A stretch of 43,069 nt of DNA, taken from the IMG/VR virus record IMGVR_UViG_3300047297_000112, positions 1-43,069 of that record. One strand, written 5' to 3'. The notes under the pieces are model-generated. The model was not told the DNA's origin, ran no database searches, and saw only the letters and a list, made by a program, of their open reading frames with translations. Positions within the stretch are counted from its first letter, which is position 1, and each line of letters begins with the position of its first letter. Source of the DNA: a virus. The position numbers and the translations under genes are program-made. This document shows positions 25,735-32,617 of this stretch, in pieces.

Positions 25735-26005
25735 CAGCCAGGGCAGTGGATTGCTCCACTTCCATTTCTACAGCAAAGGGCAAAGTGCCGAGTTCCATCA
25801 AGGCCAAAGAGAGGCCCATAATGAAACCTTTGTGTAGATCGCCAGACAGAATCTGCGGTGTTTCGCTGTTGAACGTGACTTCAATGCCTTCCGGCACTGA
25901 AAGCATGTGCTCCAGAGTCTTGACTTTGCTTTCGTGCCAACTAGACAGCAGTTGAATGAACTGGTCAATGTCGGCAACGATTACAGTTTCAGGTTTCTGG
26001 TTCAT
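25718..26005 (-). CDS. Small protein of unknown function
   Basis: A 95-residue protein starting at the ATG of an ATGA overlap (26002-26005) with the DUF2829/Tad2-like gene, which supports this start over the ATG 12 bases upstream. The sequence begins with an acidic helix (VIVADIDQFIQLLSSWHESK) and continues with a beta-like stretch and a Leu-rich helix (GFIMGLSLALMELG) that is not long enough to be a clear membrane segment. It has no motif I recognise. It sits between a probable anti-defence gene and the RuvC-like gene, and may be an accessory of either or independent. Confidence 0.6.
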   Translation of the reverse strand: MNQKPETVIVADIDQFIQLLSSWHESKVKTLEHMLSVPEGIEVTFNSETPQILSGDLHKGFIMGLSLALMELGTLPFAVEMEVEQSTALADEPVH

Positions 26006-26523
26006 ACGATCAACCAATCATCCGACAGCATGTCGGTTTGTGAAGCCAACCAACCCATCAAGATGCCCACACGCCCGTGAGCGTTGACCGTCTTCATGGT
26101 GATAGCTGGCAAAACCAAGGCCTTGCCACCGTTGTCGATTGCAAAGTCAGCGTTGTTCTTTGACCAGAAGTTCTCTGCAGCCACCAAATGGCCATCCAGA
26201 GAGCCTGACAACGACAGCCACATGCCTTTGCCATTCCAACCGGCTCGAGCAACTTTGTGGCCTTTTTTAAGGGCTTCCAGTGCCAGGCCAAAAGTCATGC
26301 CGTCAGTAGGACCGTAAGCGTTGGCAAACACCGCTGCAGGGCTCCAGGACACGTAGCCTTTGTAGTCTGGGGTGTTGGCAGCACCCCCATCCAGATACTC
26401 GACCAGGAAGCCTTCGTCAGCACCATCTTCGTCAGCAGGCAGTTGCCACTGACGGAAGGTGTTGTACTCAGCCCGTGTCATAGGCTTAGCGTTGATCAGT
26501 TTGACACCGATGTACTGTTTCAT
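26002..26523 (-). CDS. DUF2829 / Tad2-like protein (putative anti-Thoeris)
   Basis: A 173-residue two-part protein. The N-terminal part (about 1-72) has YIGVKLINAKPMTRAEYN and WSPAAVF, a domain I remember in phage proteins fused to or near DUF2829. The C-terminal part (about 75-173) has MTFGLALEALKKGHKVARAG, WNGKGMWLSL and the ending GWLASQTDMLSDDWLIV, the DUF2829 pattern. Known Tad2 proteins of this family bind the cyclic ADP-ribose-type signal of Thoeris defence and so block it. Here that function is predicted, not shown. It is coupled by ATGA overlaps to both neighbours, so it is expressed with the replication genes. The start at 26523 is fixed by the overlap. Confidence 0.8.
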   Translation of the reverse strand: MKQYIGVKLINAKPMTRAEYNTFRQWQLPADEDGADEGFLVEYLDGGAANTPDYKGYVSWSPAAVFANAYGPTDGMTFGLALEALKKGHKVARAGWNGKGMWLSLSGSLDGHLVAAENFWSKNNADFAIDNGGKALVLPAITMKTVNAHGRVGILMGWLASQTDMLSDDWLIV

Positions 26524-26807
26524 GCCAGACCCGCCTCATGGCGACGCTGCATCAACAGGTAGCCTTCCAAGGTCCAGAGTTGCTCAAAAGCGTTGTCATA
26601 CGCAATCTTCTCGCCAATGGCTTGATTGAATGCGGCTGGATCAACGCAAGCACTGGTGCCCACCAAGGTGTAGCCGTTGACAGTGGTGATCTGGCAAACG
26701 GTTGTGGTGCTGTCAGGCAGACGAGTGTAGGTAGAGGATTTCACCTTACTGTTCAAGTCCGCAATAGTGATGCGATTGGGGATCACATCTTCTTGTTGTT
26801 CAGTCAT
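26520..26807 (-). CDS. Gp49-family phage protein
   Basis: A 95-residue protein. It begins IPNRITIADLNSKVKSSTYT, then CQITTVNGYTLVGTSACVD, FNQAIGEKIAYDNAFEQLWTLEGYLL. This matches the pattern of the phage Gp49/66 family (NGF-VVG-SACV, IG-KIAY-NA, W-LEGY), a widespread small protein of unknown role that often accompanies DUF2829 proteins. It has no catalytic residues that I can name. The ATG has no clear Shine-Dalgarno. A terminator stands only 24 bases upstream, so expression may depend on readthrough. Its stop overlaps the next start as ATGA. Confidence 0.8.
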   Translation of the reverse strand: MTEQQEDVIPNRITIADLNSKVKSSTYTRLPDSTTTVCQITTVNGYTLVGTSACVDPAAFNQAIGEKIAYDNAFEQLWTLEGYLLMQRRHEAGLA

Positions 26808-26830
26808 TAAGAGCTTTCAAACTGCTTGTA

Positions 26831-26863
26831 AAACAAAAATGGGGTGGCTGTTACACCACCCCA
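26831..26863 (-). terminator. Minus-strand intrinsic terminator after the SSB gene
   Basis: Stem TGGGGTGG (26840-26847) with CCACCCCA (26856-26863) and an 8-base loop. On the minus strand it is followed by TTTTTGTTT. The next gene starts 24 bases later, too close for a full promoter, so the site probably attenuates rather than isolates. Confidence 0.85.
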
Positions 26864-26877
26864 CACGAGACCAAGAA

Positions 26878-27609
26878 TCAAGCGAACAAGCTGGTCGTTG
26901 GCTTCTTGGCTGCTGCAGGGGCTCCTGCGGCTTTTGGTGCACCAGCAGTGCCAGCAGCACCTTTGGCTTTGTTCTTCACAGTGCCAGTGAACTTGGCATC
27001 CCAAGTGTCAATAAAACCGGCAGTTTCAGCTTGAGCACGAATCTCAGCAGTCGTCATGCGGTCTTTGGCACGGAAGAGTTTGTCGATCTCGTTTTCGTCA
27101 CGAGTTTCGCCAGTGGCTTCGTAGACACCAGCTTCGTTTTTCTTGGTCTTATCGACCGTCTGACGAATGACGCCCACAATGATTTCCTTGCCCAGCAAGT
27201 CCATCAGCATTTCGACTTTGGTCGGCACTTCAGACTTGGCTTCGGCCGAGTACACGTTCACCACTTTGGTTTCAGTTTCCAGCTCAGAAATCTCTTTGCC
27301 ACAAGTCAACAGAGCCAAGCTGTTGGCATGGTTAAAACCCGGCAGGTAGAACTTCTCGCCGTCTTTTTCGTAGTAGTTCTTGCAGCCTTTGGCTGTACCA
27401 GAAGTCATCCACAAGGTTTGACGAATTTCACGATTGGCTTCGGTCTTCATGTTCAAGACCAGGCCAATTGCACCACCAGCAGATTTGGTCACATAGGCCA
27501 AAGCAATAGTGGATTTGTACAAGCCGGAGTCCAGAGGACCGCCGGAACCAACCGAGTCTTTTTCTTCGGTGACAGATGAATCGGTAGAAAGGGTAGCGAG
27601 CAGAGACAT
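26878..27609 (-). CDS. Single-stranded DNA-binding protein (putative phage SSB)
   Basis: A 243-residue protein expected to coat ssDNA in replication and recombination. Residues about 25-180 follow a pattern I associate with podovirus SSB-like proteins: GLYKSTIALAYVTKSAGGA, IRQTLWMTSGTAKG, YLPGFNHANSLALL, VPTKVEMLMDLLGK, TGETRDENEIDKLF. An OB-type fold is likely, though no single diagnostic motif proves it. The C-terminal tail is Ala/Gly/Pro/Lys-rich and ends PTTSLFA, in place of the acidic tip of bacterial SSB, and a related tail occurs in the 111-residue protein nearby. It lies between the RecA-like ATPase and a terminator. Two 11-bp direct repeats lie just upstream. An unrelated structural role is unlikely. 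Confidence 0.7.
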   Translation of the reverse strand: MSLLATLSTDSSVTEEKDSVGSGGPLDSGLYKSTIALAYVTKSAGGAIGLVLNMKTEANREIRQTLWMTSGTAKGCKNYYEKDGEKFYLPGFNHANSLALLTCGKEISELETETKVVNVYSAEAKSEVPTKVEMLMDLLGKEIIVGVIRQTVDKTKKNEAGVYEATGETRDENEIDKLFRAKDRMTTAEIRAQAETAGFIDTWDAKFTGTVKNKAKGAAGTAGAPKAAGAPAAAKKPTTSLFA

Positions 27610-27623
27610 GATTGTTTCTTTCA

Positions 27624-27652
27624 GTTTTGGTTAAAGGTTTGGTTTTGGTTAA
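27624..27652. repeat. Two 11-bp direct repeats upstream of the SSB gene
   Basis: GTTTTGGTTAA occurs at 27624-27634 and again at 27642-27652, 18 bp apart, in the 49-bp gap between the RecA-like gene stop and the SSB start. It could be an operator or an SSB autoregulation site. No matching promoter is clear. Confidence 0.5.
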
Positions 27653-27658
27653 CTATGC

Positions 27659-28384
27659 TTACGCATAGTAGTCTTTGAGTCGGTCAAGGACCAACTGGAT
27701 ATTGTTGTCGATAAAAGTCTCCTTTGTTTCGAACAACCCAAGAGGACCACGCAGACGTTCATTGACCGTCTCTTTGGTGATCTTTGTCTGGAAGACATAC
27801 TTGAAGCCAAGCGCCTCCTCTTCAGGAGTTACAGTGAGAAGATCAGATCCGTAATCCTTCAGTGCCTTAAGGGCCACTTTCTTTGATGCAATCACAACAG
27901 TGAAGTAAGACTCCAAGCCGTTGTTTTTTAAGGAGCCCTTCACAGGAACCTTGGTTTCCATCAACATCTCAGACTCGTTCAGAGTGTCAGAGGTGTGCGC
28001 AGTAAAAATGATTCTCTTGGTAGAGCGAGCCACGTACTGCTGCATCAGCGCTTTGAAGTACTGAGCGAACTGGCCCCAGGCTTGCATGCCGTTGCTGGAA
28101 TTCAGCACGTACAGGCTTTCGTACATGTCAAGCAGGTAGGTCAGGCTGTCGATGATGATGGTGTGGATCTGAGGTTGTGTCTCAGCCCAGTCGAATGCCT
28201 CGTTAATCTGAAGCGGGTCAGTAACCGTTTTCTGAATAAACTTGGCTCTGAATGGAAGTCGTTTGCCGGCTTCACAGTTCAGATACAGAACGCCTTCTGG
28301 GTCTTTAAGGCCCATCAGCGAAGATGATTTGCCAGTGGCAGATTTGCCGCATAGCAAGACCAGATGGTCATTGGTGTCAGACAT
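27659..28384 (-). CDS. RecA-like ATPase (Sak4-type recombinase family)
   Basis: A 241-residue ATPase with Walker A GKSATGKS (residues 13-20) and Walker B TIIIDS (Asp79). The compact size and single RecA-like core fit the Sak4-type phage recombination ATPases, which are commonly next to an SSB gene, as here. Expected role: single-strand annealing or strand exchange during recombination-dependent replication, on ssDNA coated by the neighbouring SSB. The start at 28384 is chosen because CAAGGAAAACC just precedes it, the same ribosome site as in the 25136 gene. The longer frame up to 28435 lacks one. The ATPase fold is firm; the Sak4 label is inferred. Confidence 0.85.
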   Translation of the reverse strand: MSDTNDHLVLLCGKSATGKSSSLMGLKDPEGVLYLNCEAGKRLPFRAKFIQKTVTDPLQINEAFDWAETQPQIHTIIIDSLTYLLDMYESLYVLNSSNGMQAWGQFAQYFKALMQQYVARSTKRIIFTAHTSDTLNESEMLMETKVPVKGSLKNNGLESYFTVVIASKKVALKALKDYGSDLLTVTPEEEALGFKYVFQTKITKETVNERLRGPLGLFETKETFIDNNIQLVLDRLKDYYA

Positions 28385-28440
28385 GGTTTTCCTTGAGTGG
28401 TTTTCCGCAGGAGCGCCGGAGAGCGCATTCCGCAAGAAGA

Positions 28441-28992
28441 TCAGTTGTCGAACCAGAAGACGATGCGTTGATCGCTATCAGGTACGTCTGAAGTTAAATG
28501 GCCAAGCATGTTTTCCAAGCAAGTGAAGTGGTGACTAATTGCTTCTGCTTCTTCGCTAGGACTGATCAACTGCTGTGCTTTCAAAAGCCTAAGCTCTTCC
28601 AGCTTTGCTTTGAGCTCTTCACGAGTACGATAGCCTTCGCTGTGTGCATCACCGCCCCAAGCTTCAAACACGCGACGAACTTCTGGTGAAGCATCATCTG
28701 GAAATTTGATGCGTTCTTTGAAAGACCAGCCAAAAACATGTCTGACTTGCTGAAGCAATCCAAACTTCCAGTAGTCTCTACTGCCGTGAGGAAAGTCGGC
28801 CATATCTGGGTGATTGTCTTCGTCTTCAAGAAGCTGAAACGAGTCGGCTTGATCGCACTTCCAGATACCATTCTTTTTGGTTTCTGAGTGCCAATGGATG
28901 TCGCATCCCATAATTTCTACTTTCTGAATTGAAGTCCCATAGACAAGCGCATCAAGTAGATGGTCACTATGGGACTTGTTGCTTTTGATCAT
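28441..28992 (-). CDS. MGCDIH-type phage protein (unknown function)
   Basis: A 183-residue protein containing MGCDIHWHSETKKNG at residues 28-42. This is the usual N-terminus of a widespread phage family whose role is unknown (MGCDIHxxxExxxxGxW). The middle contains GSRDYWKFGLLQQVR and FEAWGGDAHSEGY. The 5' end offers two starts: ATG 28992, which forms an ATGA overlap with the stop of the helicase-primase gene, and ATG 28911, the family start. The first adds 27 residues, possibly a coupling leader. The Cys and His of MGCDIHWH could bind metal, but no enzyme activity is known to me. It lies between two replication genes. Confidence 0.75.
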   Translation of the reverse strand: MIKSNKSHSDHLLDALVYGTSIQKVEIMGCDIHWHSETKKNGIWKCDQADSFQLLEDEDNHPDMADFPHGSRDYWKFGLLQQVRHVFGWSFKERIKFPDDASPEVRRVFEAWGGDAHSEGYRTREELKAKLEELRLLKAQQLISPSEEAEAISHHFTCLENMLGHLTSDVPDSDQRIVFWFDN

Positions 28993-31130
28993 CGCTTTGA
29001 AATGGCTTTGGCTACTGTGATCATGATGGTGCTCATCACTTCGGCTTCGTCCAATTTGTCAGCAATTTTGTTGTTCAGCGTCATGACTCGCTGGCGGATG
29101 TTTTCGAAATCGAAACCACCATCCAGAAGAATCATTGCGTAGCGCAACAGCATGTTGTTACGGTTGCCGTCACCGATGTTGTTGATCACCCAGCGCTCCA
29201 GGTTGTCCATGGATTGCTGTGAGTTCATCAGCTCTTTGCGCTCTTCGTTCTTACTGGTTTTCGGAATAAAGGGCAAAGCGTCCAGCACATCCCCTTCGTT
29301 GTACTCATAAGTGCCGTCATGAGACAGCCACTTGCGTGCACGTTGGTTGGTTGCTGTGTCCACTTCGAATGGAAGCCACTCGTAGATGTTAGACATGAAC
29401 TCTTTGTAGTCCTTGGCATCCATACTCAACTCGTAGTTGATAGGCAGGATGATTCGGAATCGGTTCTCGTCTTCGGTATGGCGTTTGGTTGTGTAGATCA
29501 AGAATTTGTAGTTCTTCATCAACAACTTAACCGTGCTCATGTTGACGCCGCCATCAACGTCAATCACCACCAGATTGAAACCTGGAATACAGTTTTCTTC
29601 GTTGCGATAGCCTCCATTCAAATGGTGCGCAACCCAATGCAAGCCAGGAGCTTGTGTGAGTTGATGCAGCTTTTCAAACGGTGCATGCTCGTTGCGGTAG
29701 TCTGTTGTGATGTCGGTGCTGTAGCTCAACACCATCTTGGAAAGATCGGTCTCTTTTAGTGTCTCGCCCCGAAGGAACTCGATACCGTCTGAGAAAGACT
29801 TTTTGATGATGATGTTGTTCTTGTAGCCATAGGCAATTGCTAAAGACAGCATCTCAGTCTTTTGGCCTGTAGCACCACGATAGAACGGCAAGTCCTCAAC
29901 CAAGTCAGCTTGGGTAACATCGCGTTTGCAAGTCGCAATGTACTTAGCCAGCTTGACGTAAGGCCGATCACGAGTGAGCAGTTTGTTGAAAGCGTTGCCT
30001 GACTCTTCAGCCAATTTGATGGCTTGGTACAGATGTTCTTGGGTCAACTCTGGCGAGTCGTCAATGAAGGCATAAGCGCCGGCCAACTTCAAGGCTTTGA
30101 AGTATCGGTGAGAGATCTCAGCTTTCTTGATCTCTTCGTGCTCAGGGTAAAGCTCAGCTTCACGCTCACACTTTAGGCGGTATTCGATCAACAGCAAGCT
30201 GGTGTCCTTGCTGACAATCAAACGCTTGTTGACGTTGATGATGTCGGCCAAGGCTTCCAGCTTGTCAGACAGTTCATCCAGGTACTGGTTGCTGTCTTGG
30301 TTTGTCAACTGCACGTACACCTCTTCAGGTGTCATGTCGGTAGACTTGTTAGATGCACGGCTGTAGCCAAAGAAGCAACGACGTGCATAGCCAGTTTCGA
30401 GCATGGAGTACAGCTCTTCTTCGGTCTTGCTGCCGTTGAGCAGTTTGGCTGGTGTGCCAAACAGCATCATGTTGGTCGGAGTGCGGCCAACAATTTCTTC
30501 GTTACGAATGCTGTCAGCTGTGTTCTTGATTAGCTTCTGCTTGACCAAGCCTACGTCGTACAGCTCAAGGAAGGTGTTCAGGATCTCAACGTTGCCGACA
30601 AGGTTGGAGCCGATTTCGTCGATCTGCAGGTTCATAGAGCCTGCATCGGCCATCAGCAACTTGTGACGCATCTGCTTGACTGCAGGTGCTGTACCTGAGT
30701 CAAAGCTGAACATCAGTGAACCGAGGCTGTCGAATTCCTTCTGCACACGCACTAACTCTTCATCGGGATCAGTGCTTTTGCGGTTGGCTCGTTTTAAAGC
30801 CAGCTTGGGCAAATTTTGCTCAGCCAGAATCGGAAACGTCTCTTCAAGAAAACGTCCTCGAAATTGGTTGATGACAGAGTTCTCAATGATGTTGGTTGAG
30901 AAGCCTTTGCCGGAACCTGATGTGCTCAGATTCAGTGCATACATGTTGACTGGGATGTCACCCCGATCGTGTGTAGCAATGGTGGTTCGCATCATGGATG
31001 CAACCAGGCTGAAGTAGTAACCAACCAACACACGGAAGAACAGTGGGTTGCTGTTCTGAGTTTTGCTACACAGAATGCTGACCAGTTTTTCTGAAGCTGG
31101 GTGGTACTCCATTTCGTCAAATGATTTCAT
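28989..31130 (-). CDS. Helicase-primase with C-terminal AEP primase domain
   Basis: A 713-residue replication protein. The N-terminal half has a P-loop-like STSGSGKGFS (residues 69-78), Walker B LQIDE (Asp171, Glu172) and a MLFGTPAKLL sensor-like element, consistent with a DUF3987-type or related helicase ATPase. The C-terminal part carries archaeo-eukaryotic primase motifs: VVIDVDGG (Asp524, Asp526), YTTKRHT (His551), NRFRIILP, and a later acidic residue (Asp591). It would unwind DNA and make primers at the fork. The order, helicase first and primase second, is the reverse of T7 gp4. The Walker A lacks the usual Ser/Thr directly after Lys (it is GKG). No separate DNA polymerase is in the window. 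The primase motifs are clear; the helicase family is less certain. Confidence 0.85.
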   Translation of the reverse strand: MKSFDEMEYHPASEKLVSILCSKTQNSNPLFFRVLVGYYFSLVASMMRTTIATHDRGDIPVNMYALNLSTSGSGKGFSTNIIENSVINQFRGRFLEETFPILAEQNLPKLALKRANRKSTDPDEELVRVQKEFDSLGSLMFSFDSGTAPAVKQMRHKLLMADAGSMNLQIDEIGSNLVGNVEILNTFLELYDVGLVKQKLIKNTADSIRNEEIVGRTPTNMMLFGTPAKLLNGSKTEEELYSMLETGYARRCFFGYSRASNKSTDMTPEEVYVQLTNQDSNQYLDELSDKLEALADIINVNKRLIVSKDTSLLLIEYRLKCEREAELYPEHEEIKKAEISHRYFKALKLAGAYAFIDDSPELTQEHLYQAIKLAEESGNAFNKLLTRDRPYVKLAKYIATCKRDVTQADLVEDLPFYRGATGQKTEMLSLAIAYGYKNNIIIKKSFSDGIEFLRGETLKETDLSKMVLSYSTDITTDYRNEHAPFEKLHQLTQAPGLHWVAHHLNGGYRNEENCIPGFNLVVIDVDGGVNMSTVKLLMKNYKFLIYTTKRHTEDENRFRIILPINYELSMDAKDYKEFMSNIYEWLPFEVDTATNQRARKWLSHDGTYEYNEGDVLDALPFIPKTSKNEERKELMNSQQSMDNLERWVINNIGDGNRNNMLLRYAMILLDGGFDFENIRQRVMTLNNKIADKLDEAEVMSTIMITVAKAISKR

Positions 31131-31146
31131 AAAGGTCTTTCTTGGT

Positions 31147-32136
31147 TCAAAGGATCAGATCGCCTGCTGCAACCAGAGCGTCTTTTTGAGTACATGCAAT
31201 GAATGCTGGGCAATACTTGCATGCAGTGACTTGACCAGGAACCTCTTTGACAATGCCGACATTGCCGTCTTCGTGTAAACGAATCATGGCGTCTTGCATC
31301 GTGTCAAAGTTCTTGGTGCTGCGTGCAGTTTTTTCTGGGTTCTTGTAGTACTTGAACTGGGGCTCACTGCGCCACAACTCATCGTCATCGCACTGAGGAA
31401 TTTCTTCTTCAGGCGCATTCCAGTACTGTTCGATCAATGCCAGCTTCTTGCGAATGAAGGCTTCTGTTTCGTTGAGAGACAGCAGATCAAATGACTGGGT
31501 GTGAAAGCGCTTTGGCGGATAGCTTGGATCGGTCTTGGCCATCGCACCTTTCCAGTCAGTAAAGATGTAGTGAATGTCCATGCGATCCTGATGAATCTTG
31601 ACTGGATCAAGCCAGCGATAGATGCTGCCTTGCTGGGTGTACTTGTCGGCACCGTTTTGCTTCTTGTAAGTGAAAGTGCTGGTGGACTTGAAGTCCTGAA
31701 CCTTACCTTCACTAATGAAGTCAAACTTGCCTGTGATTTTCCATTTGCCTAGTTGACGGCTCAGCCGTTGTTCCAAGTAAATAGGAATCAGGTCGGTAGT
31801 CGAATTCAGCAACTCGTCGGATGGGTTGATGGCTACACGGTCAATGACTCGCTGAGGCAAGCCAATGGCCTCCATGGCTTGACGATAGTTGCCCATCCAG
31901 GCTTTCTCGATGCCATCATGAATGGCTGTACCCATACGGCTGTTCATCATGTCTGCCAAGTTCACTAAGCCTTCGCCAGGTGGAATACGGTTTGGCAGAA
32001 TGATCTGTCGAAGTGGCTTCAGCAGCGTGGTGGCACTGACAGTGAATGGGTCGCTGTCATGATCATAGTGATCGGTGGCAAGGAATACAGCCAAAGCCAA
32101 TGGAACTTCGGATACGTTTGCATAAATGGCGGACAT
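31147..32136 (-). CDS. Cas4/RecB-like PD-(D/E)XK nuclease with Cys cluster
   Basis: A 329-residue exonuclease-type protein. The nuclease core shows the motif series of the RecB/Cas4 group: His73 (GTAIHDGIE), Glu122, Asp139 (GKFDF), the VQDFKST motif with Asp148 and Lys150, and a QxxxY motif (Gln169, Tyr173). Cys249 and the C-terminal CKYCPAFIAC group (Cys306, Cys309, Cys315) could hold a [4Fe-4S] cluster as in Cas4 and AddB. Likely role: 5'-3' or dual-direction resection to feed the neighbouring RecA-like ATPase and SSB. The start at 32136 follows AAAGG. No CRISPR array is present, so Cas4 resemblance does not mean a CRISPR function. Confidence 0.85.
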   Translation of the reverse strand: MSAIYANVSEVPLALAVFLATDHYDHDSDPFTVSATTLLKPLRQIILPNRIPPGEGLVNLADMMNSRMGTAIHDGIEKAWMGNYRQAMEAIGLPQRVIDRVAINPSDELLNSTTDLIPIYLEQRLSRQLGKWKITGKFDFISEGKVQDFKSTSTFTYKKQNGADKYTQQGSIYRWLDPVKIHQDRMDIHYIFTDWKGAMAKTDPSYPPKRFHTQSFDLLSLNETEAFIRKKLALIEQYWNAPEEEIPQCDDDELWRSEPQFKYYKNPEKTARSTKNFDTMQDAMIRLHEDGNVGIVKEVPGQVTACKYCPAFIACTQKDALVAAGDLIL

Positions 32137-32181
32137 AGGGGCCTTTGTTGGTTTATCGAGAAAGCGGACGGAGCCGCATGG

Positions 32182-32541
32182 TCACGAAGTTTGTTCGTGC
32201 AGTTGGATGTAGCGGGTAAGCGTGTCCCGCGCTTCTTTGATGTCTTTGAGAGCTGATTTACCTCCAGTGCGAACACCTGATAGGAGCAGCTTTTTACTGG
32301 CATGCTGAATGCAGCCAGACGGATCTTGAATGTCAAAAAGATGATGCACTGCGTACACATCCACTTCTTTCAAGTCACCGACTTTCTTGTAATACTGAGG
32401 GTACTTTTCTGACATTGCTGGTTCAATGCCTTTGCTTTCACCGACTACAGCTTGAAGCTGAAGTGTGCAGTGTCCGCAAAAGTCCCTATCTCCCCATGCT
32501 GGATTGGGGCAACCAATTGATTTGCATGATTCGTTGTTCAT
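32182..32541 (-). CDS. Small zinc-finger-like protein with C-terminal helical domain
   Basis: A 119-residue protein. The first 30 residues hold CKSIGC and FCGHC, a probable Cys4 zinc knuckle. The C-terminal part (about 60-115) has DVYAVHHLFDIQDPSGCIQHASKKLLLSG followed by GGKSALKDIKEARDTLTRYI, a helical layout that distantly resembles the small phage DUF3310 pattern (dKYLxR-KxG-EDLKKA-WYL); I am not sure. The function is unknown. Its Shine-Dalgarno is AAAGGAAAG, just before ATG 32541. It lies between the RNR hairpins and the nuclease gene. Confidence 0.6.
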   Translation of the reverse strand: MNNESCKSIGCPNPAWGDRDFCGHCTLQLQAVVGESKGIEPAMSEKYPQYYKKVGDLKEVDVYAVHHLFDIQDPSGCIQHASKKLLLSGVRTGGKSALKDIKEARDTLTRYIQLHEQTS

Positions 32542-32560
32542 GTCTTTCCTTTGTAAAGAA

Positions 32561-32609
32561 GAAGAGCCTCAGGATTTGAGGCTCTTCACATAAACCCCCG
32601 GAGGGGTTT
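32561..32609 (-). terminator. Two consecutive hairpins after the RNR gene
   Basis: Hairpin 1: AAACCCC (32592-32598) with GGGGTTT (32603-32609), loop CGGA. Hairpin 2: GAAGAGCCTC (32561-32570) with GAGGCTCTTC (32578-32587), 7-base loop, followed on the minus strand by TTCTTTAC. Together they can stop or slow minus transcription leaving the RNR gene. Confidence 0.75.
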
Positions 32610-32617
32610 GGTACTAC

